Below are positions 1 to 8,288 of a DNA stretch of 16,302 nucleotides, in pieces. A program made the position numbers and the translations under genes. The first letter of the stretch is position 1. Every line of letters begins with the position of its first letter. Origin of the DNA: an uncultured Clostridia bacterium. GTDB lineage: Bacteria > Bacillota > Clostridia > Oscillospirales > Ruminococcaceae. The stretch lies in the NCBI GenBank assembly GCA_937891895.1, contig CALATN010000048.1, positions 1-16,302 of the forward strand. The letters are read 5' to 3'. Below the pieces are notes generated by a model, which had not been told where the DNA came from, searched no databases, and saw only the letters and a program-made list of their open reading frames with translations.

Positions 1-170
1 TTTCCTCCACACGCTTCTGCGACAGCATAGCAATGTTCAAGGCAGGCGAAATGGTGGAATACGGAACACACGAAGAACTGCTTGCAAAGGGCGGAGCTTA
101 CTCGGAAATGTTCAACATTCAGGCACAATACTACAAGGAGGGGGAAAAGGAACATGAAGAAATCTGCTGA
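1..170 (+). CDS. ABC transporter ATP-binding/permease protein, C-terminal fragment
   Basis: Only the last 55 codons are in the window (first whole codon at base 3, stop TGA 168-170). The reading frame opens with SSTRFCDSIAMF, the stretch that follows the H-loop histidine in ABC exporters, then the YGTHEEL segment and a tail ending NIQAQYYKEGEKEHEEIC. The tail closely matches the end of the next gene (YGTHDEL...AAQAQYYKE), so the two are paralogues. The stop overlaps the next start by 17 bp, which implies an operon with coupled translation and probably a heterodimeric exporter. The substrate cannot be told from this fragment. Confidence 0.85.
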   Translation, partial: SSTRFCDSIAMFKAGEMVEYGTHEELLAKGGAYSEMFNIQAQYYKEGEKEHEEIC

Positions 171-1953
171 AAAGAAAAGCACATTTGACATTGCAATAAA
201 AACCATAAAATATTTCTTTCCCATCACCTGGAAAGCACACAAGGGATTTTTCTTCTTCGGTGCTTTGGGCGTGATCGTGACTGCCCTTACTCCATTTGTG
301 GGCATTATAGTTTCGCCCATGATAATTGATGAGCTTATGGGTGAGCGTAATATAAAAAAGCTTGCTTTATATGCGGCGGCTGTTGTTCTGGCGGAAGCTT
401 TCGGTATGCTTGCCGCATCGCTTATAGGTATCGTAATTGAAAAATACGACGAAAAATATCAGAACCTTTTCAGCGAGCTTATGAGCAAGCGTGTTATGGA
501 GCTTGACTTTCAGCACACGGAGGACAAAAAGGCTCTTGACCAGATAAATCTTGCCCGTGAGGGTATGAGCTGGTACTCGGGCGGCGTAGTGGGAATTTTT
601 CAGCAGGTTTTTAACATTGCAGTACACCTGTCCATAATTATCGGTGTTATGGTAATTATTCTGACAAAAGCACCTCTGCTGTTCCTGATTACGGCAATAC
701 TTCTTGTAGTCAATGCTTTGATACGAAGCAAGGGAAACAAGATAGATATTGAGTTTTACAGCAGGCTTGCCAAGTCCAATCGTATTTTCGGTTATCTCGG
801 CTGGTCGCTGACGGATTTCAGATACGGCAAGGACATTCGTCTTTACGGTGCGGCTGATATGATGGCGAATAAGTGGGACGCTTACAACGACGATCAGATA
901 AAGGAATGGAAATGGCAAGCTGACAAGCATCTTCCTCTTAATATGCTGTCGGTTGCAGCAGGTGCGGCACGTGATTTCGGTTCGTATTTCTATCTTGGCA
1001 TTTTAGCTATTCTCGGCAAAATCACAATAGGTGCTTTTACGCAGCTTTTAGCGGCAAGTGCAAGCTTCAACAGCAGTATGAACGACTTGATTTACGCTGT
1101 GCAGGAAATAATCAAGCGTACAAGCTATGCTTATGAATACGTTAAGTTTATGGACTATCCGTCTGCTATTGAAAAGGGTGAACGCCACACAGAAAACGCA
1201 CCTCACACTATTGAATTCAGGAACGTAGGCTTTACCTATCCGAATACCGATGTCAAGGTGCTTGAAAATGTAAACATCACCATAAAACAGGGTGAGCATT
1301 TATCAGTAGTGGGACTTAACGGTGCAGGCAAAACCACATTCATAAAGCTTCTGTGCAGGCTTTACGATCCCACAGAGGGTGAAATTCTGCTTGACGGCGT
1401 AAACATAAAGGAATATGATTATGCAGAATATATGTCGTTGTTCTCTCCTGTTTTTCAGGACTTCAAGCTGTTCAGCTTTACAATTAAGGAAAACATTGCG
1501 CTGAATGAGGATTGCTCCGATGAGGAGCTTGATAAGCTTATTGAGCAGGTCGGTTTGTCTGAAAAAATCGCCTCATTGGAAAACGGTACTGCCACAAATT
1601 TATTCAAGGCATTTGACGAAAACGGAATTGAGCCTTCGGGCGGTGAACAGCAGAAAATCGCCATTGCACGAGCGCTTTACAAGAAAGCTCCTGTGGTCAT
1701 TCTGGACGAGCCTACGGCGGCACTTGACCCTGTGGCGGAATATGATATTTACCGTCAGTTCGACACGCTTGTAGGCGGCAAAACCGCAATTTACATTTCC
1801 CACAGGCTTTCAAGCTGCAAATTCTGCGACAGGATAGCTGTATTCTCGGAGGGCAGGATAAAAGAGTACGGCACACACGATGAATTAGCTGTACTCAGCG
1901 GCGGCATTTATGCAGAAATGTTTGCGGCACAGGCACAATACTACAAGGAATAA
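154..1953 (+). CDS. ABC exporter half-transporter (membrane domain + ATPase), 599 aa
   Basis: This is a type IV (exporter) ABC protein that would couple ATP hydrolysis to export of an unknown substrate across the cytoplasmic membrane. Hydrophobic segments fill roughly residues 30-330. The nucleotide-binding domain follows: Walker A GLNGAGKT at 387-394, Q-loop Q435, signature PSGGE around 494-498 (the usual Leu is Pro), Walker B ILDE with D518 and catalytic E519, and H-loop H550. The ATG at 154 is preferred over the in-frame ATG at 82 because an AAGGAGGGG ribosome-binding site lies at 135-143 and the upstream ORF would lie entirely inside the previous gene. It overlaps that gene by 17 bp, so the two halves are probably made together as a heterodimer. 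All ATPase residues are intact, so this half should be catalytically competent. Drug, peptide or lipid export are all possible. Confidence 0.92.
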   Translation: MKKSAEKKSTFDIAIKTIKYFFPITWKAHKGFFFFGALGVIVTALTPFVGIIVSPMIIDELMGERNIKKLALYAAAVVLAEAFGMLAASLIGIVIEKYDEKYQNLFSELMSKRVMELDFQHTEDKKALDQINLAREGMSWYSGGVVGIFQQVFNIAVHLSIIIGVMVIILTKAPLLFLITAILLVVNALIRSKGNKIDIEFYSRLAKSNRIFGYLGWSLTDFRYGKDIRLYGAADMMANKWDAYNDDQIKEWKWQADKHLPLNMLSVAAGAARDFGSYFYLGILAILGKITIGAFTQLLAASASFNSSMNDLIYAVQEIIKRTSYAYEYVKFMDYPSAIEKGERHTENAPHTIEFRNVGFTYPNTDVKVLENVNITIKQGEHLSVVGLNGAGKTTFIKLLCRLYDPTEGEILLDGVNIKEYDYAEYMSLFSPVFQDFKLFSFTIKENIALNEDCSDEELDKLIEQVGLSEKIASLENGTATNLFKAFDENGIEPSGGEQQKIAIARALYKKAPVVILDEPTAALDPVAEYDIYRQFDTLVGGKTAIYISHRLSSCKFCDRIAVFSEGRIKEYGTHDELAVLSGGIYAEMFAAQAQYYKE

Positions 1954-1960
1954 ATGTATG

Positions 1961-2008
1961 AAAAACAGCCGCAGACGGATTTTCCCGAATGCGGCTGTAA
2001 AATTTTTC
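1961..2008. terminator. Bidirectional intrinsic terminator between ABC and MATE genes
   Basis: A perfect 9-bp stem (1965-1973 with 1990-1998, ACAGCCGCA/TGCGGCTGT) with a short inner CGG/CCG pairing is flanked by T5 on the plus side (2003-2007) and by A5 (1961-1965), which is T5 on the minus strand. It can end both convergent transcripts, the ABC operon from the left and the MATE gene from the right. Confidence 0.8.
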
Positions 2009-2035
2009 TGAAACGAAATGTCGATAATACAACTT

Positions 2036-2067
2036 ACAGCATACCAACTCTATTATCGGTATGCTGT
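2036..2067. other. Hairpin downstream of MATE gene
   Basis: A 10-bp perfect inverted repeat, ACAGCATACC (2036-2045) and GGTATGCTGT (2058-2067), lies just after the MATE stop codon. Its loop segment TATTATCG (2051-2058) is also complementary to CGATAATA at 2022-2029, so two folds compete. No T-run follows on either strand, so it is more likely a 3' stabilising or pausing structure than a terminator by itself. Confidence 0.5.
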
Positions 2068-2078
2068 CTGATTTGGTA

Positions 2079-3440
2079 TCAATTTTTATCAACGGTTGGC
2101 ATCTGATTGCCGCGGATATTTTTCTTAAAATGAACATAAGCCGCAAAGCACATAATAATCTGCAGAACCGTGGAACAAGGTGTCGCAAGTCCGATAAGGA
2201 ACAGCGAACCGTTGCCGATATGCTGCATCACAAATGCAACAGGTATTCTTACAAGAAACGCACCAATTATACCCTGCACCATAACAAACTTCGTTTTCTC
2301 CAGGCCGTTGTAGAAGCCTATGAAACAGAACAGGAAGCAGGTCAGCAGGCAGTCGATAGCGTATGCTCTAAGGTAATCCCACGCGGCACTTACAGTATCA
2401 GGCTTGTTGGAGAATATTCCCGCCAGCAGGTCGCCGTGGAAGAATGTTACCCAGAACATCACAACGCCGAAGCACATTGATACCGCAATCCCGCTTTTCA
2501 GCGCCTTTACAGCACGATCGGTATGCCCTGCACCGTAATTCTGTGCAACAAAAGCTGACATTGACTGCATAAAAGCCGCAGGCACAAGCATTATGAACGC
2601 ACAAACCTTTTCTGCTACACCAACACCCGCAGATGCCGTTACACCGAGGCTGTTCACGATTGCAAGCATAACAAGGAAGGATATTCCCACAAGAAAATCC
2701 TGCAAGGCTATCGGTGTACCGATGCGGAGGATTGTCCTTGCATACGCTCCCTCAATTTTCAGATGCGATTTTTTCAGGTCAAAAGGAAGCTCTTTTTTTC
2801 TGATAATGAAAAATGAAATCACAACGCTGATAAGCTGTGCCATAACCGTTGCTATCGCCGCACCTGCCGCACCGAGGTTTAACACCGCAACAAAGAGCAG
2901 GTCACCGATAATGTTGAACGCACAGGCAATACCAACCGCAATCAGCGGAGTCTTCGAGTCGCCAAGCCCCCTGAAAATACTTCCCAGCAGATTGTATGCC
3001 GTAATAGCAATAAATCCGCCGCCGCATATTCTTATGTAGTCTGTAGTAAGGTCAAAGGCTTCTTCTGGCGCATGCATTATTGCCGCAAGTCCACTTGCAC
3101 CTACAACACTTATAACGGTAAAAACTGCTCCCGTTATTGCAAAAATTATAAGTCCCGTGCCTATTGTCTGTGCGGCTTCTTCGGGACGCTTCTGCCCGAT
3201 ACGCTGTGCAACCGCAACGGTAATTCCCATCGCAAAGCTTACGATAAGATTTGTTATTGTCAACACAATCTGCGAGCCTGTTGACACGGCAGATACGTCA
3301 GCGTCCGTGCCGAATTGTCCAACCACAAGAAGGTCAACCGCACCGTACATCGCCTGCAAGAACATAGCAAACAATACAGGCAGCATAAATTTCAGAAGCT
3401 TCGGCAGTATCGCACCTTCAGTAAAGCTGTTGTTTTTCAT
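2079..3440 (-). CDS. MATE family efflux transporter, 453 aa
   Basis: This is a multidrug and toxic compound extrusion transporter, a membrane antiporter that expels cationic compounds using a Na+ or H+ gradient. The protein is hydrophobic throughout, with about 12 predicted membrane segments. It opens with the typical layout: a short N-terminus, LPKLLKFMLPVLFAMFLQAMYGAVDLLVVGQFG, and further on GLGDSKTPL and ALQDFLVGISF, as in the MepA/NorM/DinF group. The ATG at 3440 is chosen over ATGs at 3446 and 3482 because GGAGG (3448-3452 on the complement) sits 7 nt away. The 3482 start would lie inside a terminator hairpin. The gene stands alone, convergent with the ABC operon and divergent from blaI. 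The leader suggests transcription attenuation. The substrate is unknown. Confidence 0.93.
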   Translation of the reverse strand: MKNNSFTEGAILPKLLKFMLPVLFAMFLQAMYGAVDLLVVGQFGTDADVSAVSTGSQIVLTITNLIVSFAMGITVAVAQRIGQKRPEEAAQTIGTGLIIFAITGAVFTVISVVGASGLAAIMHAPEEAFDLTTDYIRICGGGFIAITAYNLLGSIFRGLGDSKTPLIAVGIACAFNIIGDLLFVAVLNLGAAGAAIATVMAQLISVVISFFIIRKKELPFDLKKSHLKIEGAYARTILRIGTPIALQDFLVGISFLVMLAIVNSLGVTASAGVGVAEKVCAFIMLVPAAFMQSMSAFVAQNYGAGHTDRAVKALKSGIAVSMCFGVVMFWVTFFHGDLLAGIFSNKPDTVSAAWDYLRAYAIDCLLTCFLFCFIGFYNGLEKTKFVMVQGIIGAFLVRIPVAFVMQHIGNGSLFLIGLATPCSTVLQIIMCFAAYVHFKKNIRGNQMPTVDKN

Positions 3441-3454
3441 TTTCATACCTCCAT

Positions 3455-3505
3455 AAAAAAAGCCGGATAAAACAGCAGGCATCTCAGCCTGCGGTCTTAT
3501 CCAGC
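3455..3505 (-). terminator. Leader terminator (attenuator) upstream of the MATE gene
   Basis: Read on the minus strand, a long stem (GCTGGATAA 3505-3497 with TTATCCGGC 3470-3462, inner perfect GCAGGC 3492-3487 with GCCTGC 3480-3475, 6-nt loop) is followed directly by T7 (3461-3455). The MATE ribosome-binding site begins three bases later. A strong terminator between promoter and start codon would switch the gene off unless another fold or a stalled ribosome prevents it. Confidence 0.8.
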
Positions 3506-3579
3506 ATTACATTTCCGTTGAATGTTCTGCCCTCCGAACCAGCGTTATGTATTATATCATACAGTGCGGAAAATGTCAA
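3506..3579 (-). promoter_or_regulatory. MATE gene promoter and 5' leader segment
   Basis: On the minus strand, TTGACA (3579-3574) is separated by 17 bp from TATAAT (3556-3551), a perfect sigma-A promoter. The start is expected near 3545. The roughly 40 nt between it and the terminator hold GTTC/GAAC and ACATT/AATGT short pairings and an internal GGAGG, but match no riboswitch class that I recognise. Confidence 0.8.
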
Positions 3580-3715
3580 GATTTTCAGATTTTCAAGTTT
3601 ATCATATTTATTTTGTCATTACAATACCATTCACCATTCTAAAATGACTATTCGCATTTTTGCATATATTCATAAATACAACCAATAACAAACAAAAATA
3701 TCTTAAAAATACCTA

Positions 3716-3782
3716 TTGACAGCCTAATTCTACAGTTGTATAATAAAGAAAACATTACACAACTGTAGAATGGAGCAATACT
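3716..3782 (+). promoter_or_regulatory. blaI-M56 operon promoter with BlaI-type operators
   Basis: TTGACA (3716-3721) and TATAAT (3739-3744) are separated by 17 bp. A perfect 13-bp inverted repeat has one arm at 3727-3739, inside the spacer and touching the -10, and the other at 3759-3771, over the start of the transcript. Arm centres are 32 bp apart, about three helical turns. Each arm carries a BlaI/MecI-type dyad: TACAGTTGTA at 3731-3740 and CACAACTGTA at 3758-3767 (family operator TACA-N2-TGTA). GGAG at 3772-3775 is the ribosome-binding site. This fits autorepression by the first gene. Confidence 0.85.
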
Positions 3783-4142
3783 ATGAAATTCAGTGATAAC
3801 GACTTTGCGGTAATGAACCTTATATGGGCAGCGGGTGAAATCCCCGCAATAGAAATTGCAGAACAGCTTGCCAAGGAAAAAGGCTGGAAAAAGCCTACTG
3901 TTTACACACTTCTTGACCGTCTTATCAAGAAAGGTGCAATCAAACGCACCGACCCTGACTACATCTGCACGGCTCTTGTGAAAAAGGAGGACGTCCGCAC
4001 TGATGAAACCGAGGGCCTGCTTTCGAGACTTTACAATGGCTCGGCAAAGCTTCTTGTTTCGGGCTTTATCAAGGATAAGCGTCTTAGCGAAGATGAGCTG
4101 AAGGAGCTTCGTGAGCTTATAGATAAGATGAGCGACAATTAA
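3783..4142 (+). CDS. BlaI/MecI/CopY family transcriptional repressor, 119 aa
   Basis: This is a winged-helix repressor of the BlaI/MecI type. Residues 1-70 show the family pattern: an opening helix (SDNDFAVMNLIWAAGE), a recognition region around KKPTVYTLLDRLIKKGAIKR, and a wing. The acidic, helical C-terminus (SEDELKELRELIDKM) is the usual dimerisation part. The length is normal for the family. GGAG lies 7 nt before the ATG. It precedes an M56 metallopeptidase by 12 bp, the standard BlaI-BlaR1 arrangement in which the membrane protease responds to an external signal and leads to repressor inactivation. Its probable operators are seen in its own promoter. There is no beta-lactamase gene nearby, so the regulon is not evident. 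Confidence 0.93.
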   Translation: MKFSDNDFAVMNLIWAAGEIPAIEIAEQLAKEKGWKKPTVYTLLDRLIKKGAIKRTDPDYICTALVKKEDVRTDETEGLLSRLYNGSAKLLVSGFIKDKRLSEDELKELRELIDKMSDN

Positions 4143-4154
4143 GGCGGTGATTTT

Positions 4155-7100
4155 ATGCTTGCAACAGTTATAACCTCGGCACTGCTTGCCCTTGCGGCAA
4201 TAATTCTCCGTGCGGTGCTGGGAAAGAAAATGAACGGCAGAATTTTAATGCTTATGTGGGCAGTGGTGTTCCTGAAATTTGCCCTGCCGATAAATATTCC
4301 GTCGGCAGTTTCCGTGATGAATTTTTTCACGCAGACTCAGACTGTAACCGACCTGCCAAGCGAAGATTACAGCGAGCCGATTGTCACTGCTCCTGTAGCT
4401 CAGCCTGACGTTACATACCACATTAACGTGGAAAGACCACAGGTAGATGTTACTCCTCCCACAAGCGAAACAATATCACCACCCCCTGTCGAAACGGTGC
4501 AGGAAAAACCGCTGCCCGACGCAGAAGCTGTGCTGAAAACGGTGTACATTTCCGTAACAGCAATTCTATGCTCGGCAATCACAATCGCTTACATATTCTG
4601 TGCAGTAAGATTTTCACGGTTTGAAAAGGTACAAAGCAGCTTATTGCAAGGCAACTCCGATTTGCGTAAGGGCAATATCGGCACACCTGCTGTATTCGGA
4701 ATAATCCGCCCGAAAATTCTGCTTCCCCACAGCACGGATTTTACAGATGAAGTATCTCTGCAACACATTCTTCTTCACGAAACAACACATATCCGACATC
4801 GTGACCCGCTGTGGAATGTGCTTACGCTTCTTATATGTGCTGTTAACTGGTACAACCCTTTCGTATGGGTAAGCCGTGTACTTTTCCTCAAGGACACGGA
4901 ACGTTACTGTGACGAAACGGTTGTGGAAACAATCGGCACGGACAACAAAAAAGCTTATGCAGAAAGCCTGCTGAAATGTGCAGCGGAAAGAAGCCGTATG
5001 CTTATGTTTGTTTCAGGCTTTGGTGAAAGCGATATAAAAAGCAGAATAAAAGCTGTAATGAGTATGAAGAAGGTTAGGACAGGCACGGTAATTGTACTTG
5101 TTCTGCTGATAATAATTTCAGCGGCAGTTTTCGGCACGGGCAAAAGCCTTTCCGCTGAAATTACCCATTCGGATTATATTCCCTCAGGTAAAAATCAGGT
5201 GTACAGCCAGATTGTCAATGGCAGCAACGGCGAAACAGCGACTATAAATCTTACCCTTGACAATTATTTTGGCGATACAACTCCATCTAACTACTATCAC
5301 TTCATACTTGATTTTGACAGCGAGGAATACACCCTCGGTGATGCACACGCAACCTTTGACATCAAGGGGCTGACAAAATACAGACTTATTCCCAATGAGC
5401 CTGTGGAAAACCAGTCCGATGCAATTATTGAAGCTGACTTTGACAAGGAAAATCGTGATATTGAGCTTGCATTGTATTTTGATTATCAGCAGGAAACAAG
5501 TCTTGATGTGACGGTTACATACGAGCTGAAAAAGGGCTTGTTTACTGTGGGCGAATACACAATGCAGGTGCAATATAAAAGTAATTATCAAAGCTTTTAT
5601 GACACCATTGACAGCTTTAATCAAAGAATGGGAAATATGGTAATGTTTCTGACAGATGAGGGCTATGAAATACGAAACACAGACGGTAAAACGGATTTGA
5701 GTTTTCATTTTAATGACCAAGATTGGAGAACCTTTACAGTCCGCAAGGGTGACAAAGAAAAAGACTTTGACACCGATTTCGGAGGAATTGACCCATTTCG
5801 CACTGAGTTCTATTTTTATGACTTCAATGGTGATGGTATAAATGATACAGCACTCGAAAAATATTATTCGGGAACACTGATACTTGATAACAGCATTATT
5901 ATAATTGACGGTGCAACCCTTGACGAAATCAAAATTGACACTGCCGCCGAGGACAAGCTTGTGAAAAGCTTTGAGGTAATGCAAATCAGCAGCAGTAAAT
6001 TTACTGTTTCCTACAATGGCAAGGAACACGATTTTATCTCCTCATATCAGCTTGAAAATAACGCTGAAATGAACGAGGACGGTACAGTCAATTTCGGCGG
6101 CGGAACAATGTACACCGTTGAAAACGGAGTGCTGTACGGTAATCGTTCTATAACAATCCGTGACGAAAAATATGGTCCGTCAAGTACACAGGTTATCTGC
6201 AATGCCAGAATTAAATATGAGCTTGATGGTGATATTTTCGTACCGACAGAATATGTGCTTTTTACAGGCAATACAGATTACAGCTATCGTGCACGGCATA
6301 CAGACGATATTGTGTGGACTTATCGTATACAGGGCTATAACGAGCCATATAATCTCCAGCTTGTCCGTGTTGAGGAGCTTGAGTCTGACAATCCCGATGA
6401 GATAACGGGACGCTTTGCGTTGCGTCTTATGAAATACGAAAGCTTTGTTTCCTGGTGTCCCTTTGAAAATCACGCTGTATTTTCATTCAGACCTGAACTG
6501 ATGGACGATATGTTTATCCACAACACTGATAATACAGGCACGCACCCCGGACTCGTATTCTTCCGACAGAAAAATGATGACGGATTCTACACTGTTTCCG
6601 CCTATATGGCAGACGGCGACGAGGAGCTTTATCCCGTGAAATTCAGATACGAGGACGGCAGCTACACCGAAACTATTCAGGCGAGCGAGAATTTCACCGA
6701 CGCAACGGGCGGACAATATTTCTACGACAGCTATGTAAAACCAAACGGTGTTGAAATTATCCGCCGTTACCCCTATGCTTATGACGGAAGCACAATGGTT
6801 GTGAGCATTGTTGAGCTGACAACTGAGCGTGTGCTTGACCAGCTTACATTTGCCACAGCTAAGCAGGGGGATTCTGTTCACACAACTGAATTTCAGAATA
6901 AGAAAAAAATTTATTATCCTCTTGTTGACGGCAGCTATTATGATGTAACGCGGATTTTCGCCAACATTCAGAAGGCTCTGCGCTTTGCAAAAAGCACCGA
7001 GGCTGTATCCGCAATGTACAGCCCCATTACAACAGCCTTTTACTGCGATGGTGAGTATTATTTCTTCGAGCTCGCAAGCAATACAAACGTCCTGCATTTC

Positions 7101-8039
7101 AAAATGGGAGATGTTAACGAATATTACCTTCTCACCGACAAGGAGCGTGAAGCGTACCTTTCGGCAATTGAAATAACCCGAGGCGGTGCTGTCGATTATA
7201 TTGCGCAGACCTTTGCAAATCAGCTTGACAACAATGACAGAAGTATGAGCCTTATGGACGCACTTGTGAGCAACGAAGCATACTACACCGTAAACGGCGA
7301 AAAACATTACGCTGACCCGCCGTCAAGCTGGGAAATTTTCAAAAATGTCAGCGTAATTTCAGACGTTGATATTACTTTGGTTGAGGAGTATTCAAAAGCA
7401 AATCATCAGGCAATCTATCGCCTTGAATTTGAGGTGAACAGCCTTAATCCTGCGCCGTTCAAAAACGGACATAACCGCCTTGCACTTGTAATCGGCGAGC
7501 CGTTTGAAAGCGGTGCAACAAGAATTGTCAAGCTTGCGGATTATGATGATTATATGCACCATAAAAACGTACTTTCACGCAATAACAGTCCCGAATATGC
7601 GGTGTATGATTATCTGAAGTATGCTTCTGTTGCCGACGAGTTTGAAACAACCGAGGATATTCCCGACGAAACAATGCTGTTCTATCTTCTCTACAGCGAT
7701 GAGCATTGGAGAAATTTTGACAGCACGATAGATGTCAACGAAGGACTTACCCCAAAAATTCTCAGAGAAGCTTCTCTTGCACGTTTTGGTACGGAAATAC
7801 AGCCATCTGAGGAAAGCCGCTACTACAACAGCGAAACAGGAAAATATTATAGTGAAGCTATGGGAATATCACCACCCGAAAAATATCTTTTCACCGAAAC
7901 AAGACTTGACGGCGATTACGTTTATGTAACAGTAGAAAAGTACAGGGGCACCTGCTGTCTCTATCTTGAGAAAACCTTGGTGTTTACCTTGCGTAATACT
8001 GATAAGGGGTATGTGTTTGTCAGTGCTGTTGCAGAATAA
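4155..8039 (+). CDS. M56 (BlaR1-like) membrane metallopeptidase with very large extracellular region, 1294 aa
   Basis: The N-terminal 330 residues are a BlaR1/MecR1-type signalling protease. Hydrophobic segments occur near residues 1-22, 28-50, 125-150 and 312-330. The zinc motif HETTH is at 208-212, with the third ligand region E249-RYC-D253 of the ExxxD type. The segment after the last membrane helix, about 960 residues, should be outside the cell. I do not recognise most of it, but DFNGDGIND at 556-564 is a calcium-loop-like (VCBS/FG-GAP style) motif. No penicillin-binding SxxK/SxN/KTG set is convincing, so the ligand is probably not a beta-lactam, although one isolated SSSK occurs. BlaR1 is about 600 residues, so this is twice the usual size. 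The ribosome-binding site is AAGGCGGTG before the ATG, 12 bp after blaI. It probably senses a surface or envelope signal and triggers BlaI removal. Confidence 0.88.
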   Translation: MLATVITSALLALAAIILRAVLGKKMNGRILMLMWAVVFLKFALPINIPSAVSVMNFFTQTQTVTDLPSEDYSEPIVTAPVAQPDVTYHINVERPQVDVTPPTSETISPPPVETVQEKPLPDAEAVLKTVYISVTAILCSAITIAYIFCAVRFSRFEKVQSSLLQGNSDLRKGNIGTPAVFGIIRPKILLPHSTDFTDEVSLQHILLHETTHIRHRDPLWNVLTLLICAVNWYNPFVWVSRVLFLKDTERYCDETVVETIGTDNKKAYAESLLKCAAERSRMLMFVSGFGESDIKSRIKAVMSMKKVRTGTVIVLVLLIIISAAVFGTGKSLSAEITHSDYIPSGKNQVYSQIVNGSNGETATINLTLDNYFGDTTPSNYYHFILDFDSEEYTLGDAHATFDIKGLTKYRLIPNEPVENQSDAIIEADFDKENRDIELALYFDYQQETSLDVTVTYELKKGLFTVGEYTMQVQYKSNYQSFYDTIDSFNQRMGNMVMFLTDEGYEIRNTDGKTDLSFHFNDQDWRTFTVRKGDKEKDFDTDFGGIDPFRTEFYFYDFNGDGINDTALEKYYSGTLILDNSIIIIDGATLDEIKIDTAAEDKLVKSFEVMQISSSKFTVSYNGKEHDFISSYQLENNAEMNEDGTVNFGGGTMYTVENGVLYGNRSITIRDEKYGPSSTQVICNARIKYELDGDIFVPTEYVLFTGNTDYSYRARHTDDIVWTYRIQGYNEPYNLQLVRVEELESDNPDEITGRFALRLMKYESFVSWCPFENHAVFSFRPELMDDMFIHNTDNTGTHPGLVFFRQKNDDGFYTVSAYMADGDEELYPVKFRYEDGSYTETIQASENFTDATGGQYFYDSYVKPNGVEIIRRYPYAYDGSTMVVSIVELTTERVLDQLTFATAKQGDSVHTTEFQNKKKIYYPLVDGSYYDVTRIFANIQKALRFAKSTEAVSAMYSPITTAFYCDGEYYFFELASNTNVLHFKMGDVNEYYLLTDKEREAYLSAIEITRGGAVDYIAQTFANQLDNNDRSMSLMDALVSNEAYYTVNGEKHYADPPSSWEIFKNVSVISDVDITLVEEYSKANHQAIYRLEFEVNSLNPAPFKNGHNRLALVIGEPFESGATRIVKLADYDDYMHHKNVLSRNNSPEYAVYDYLKYASVADEFETTEDIPDETMLFYLLYSDEHWRNFDSTIDVNEGLTPKILREASLARFGTEIQPSEESRYYNSETGKYYSEAMGISPPEKYLFTETRLDGDYVYVTVEKYRGTCCLYLEKTLVFTLRNTDKGYVFVSAVAE

Positions 8040-8060
8040 TTCTGTCCGTTAAAGTTTGTA

Positions 8061-8288
8061 ATGATTCTGCCGATATGTATGATAAGAAGTATTGTATCTG
8101 ATGTGAACATCGGCGATTACGATATTATGGAAGCTTATAACCCTGATTGTCCTGAATACAATGTCAGGATTTTTGATGGATTTTTAGCAGACTACGAAAG
8201 ATTATATAAGAAAGCAGGAATAGCTGTCAATCGCTTTTCTGATGTGGATGAGTTTTATGGGGCTTATGTCAGGGGAGATGATTTGTAA
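8061..8288 (+). CDS. Doubtful 75-aa ORF, possible gene remnant
   Basis: The ORF lies in the same frame as the M56 gene, only seven sense codons after its stop, and has no ribosome-binding site before its ATG. The composition is protein-like and acidic in the second half (YNPDCPEYNVRIFDGFLADYERLYKK, then a terminal RGDDL), but I recognise no family. A small hairpin with T5 (stem 8150-8155 with 8164-8169, T 8170-8174) lies inside it and could be the weak terminator of the operon. It may be a relic of a lost gene, a read-through extension of the M56 protein, or non-coding. Confidence 0.3.
   Translation: MILPICMIRSIVSDVNIGDYDIMEAYNPDCPEYNVRIFDGFLADYERLYKKAGIAVNRFSDVDEFYGAYVRGDDL

Noticed and set aside
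3441..3482. Longer MATE start with 14 more residues
   Set aside because: Those codons lie within the terminator and ribosome-binding site; the ATG at 3440 has GGAGG at ideal distance.
3462..3545. Words resembling the TPP riboswitch (GGCTGAGATGCC, CTGGATAA) in the MATE leader
   Set aside because: The order of the words is reversed relative to the real aptamer, CTGAGA is just the terminator loop, and the other conserved helices are missing.
5970..6010. SSSK in the M56 outer region as a penicillin-binding motif
   Set aside because: A lone SxxK is frequent by chance; the SxN and KTG partners at normal spacing are not seen.
5184..7307. Long minus-strand ORFs (281 and 274 codons) inside the M56 gene
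   Set aside because: They are antisense shadows of a clear coding frame, are cysteine- and isoleucine-rich with no family features and lack ribosome-binding sites.
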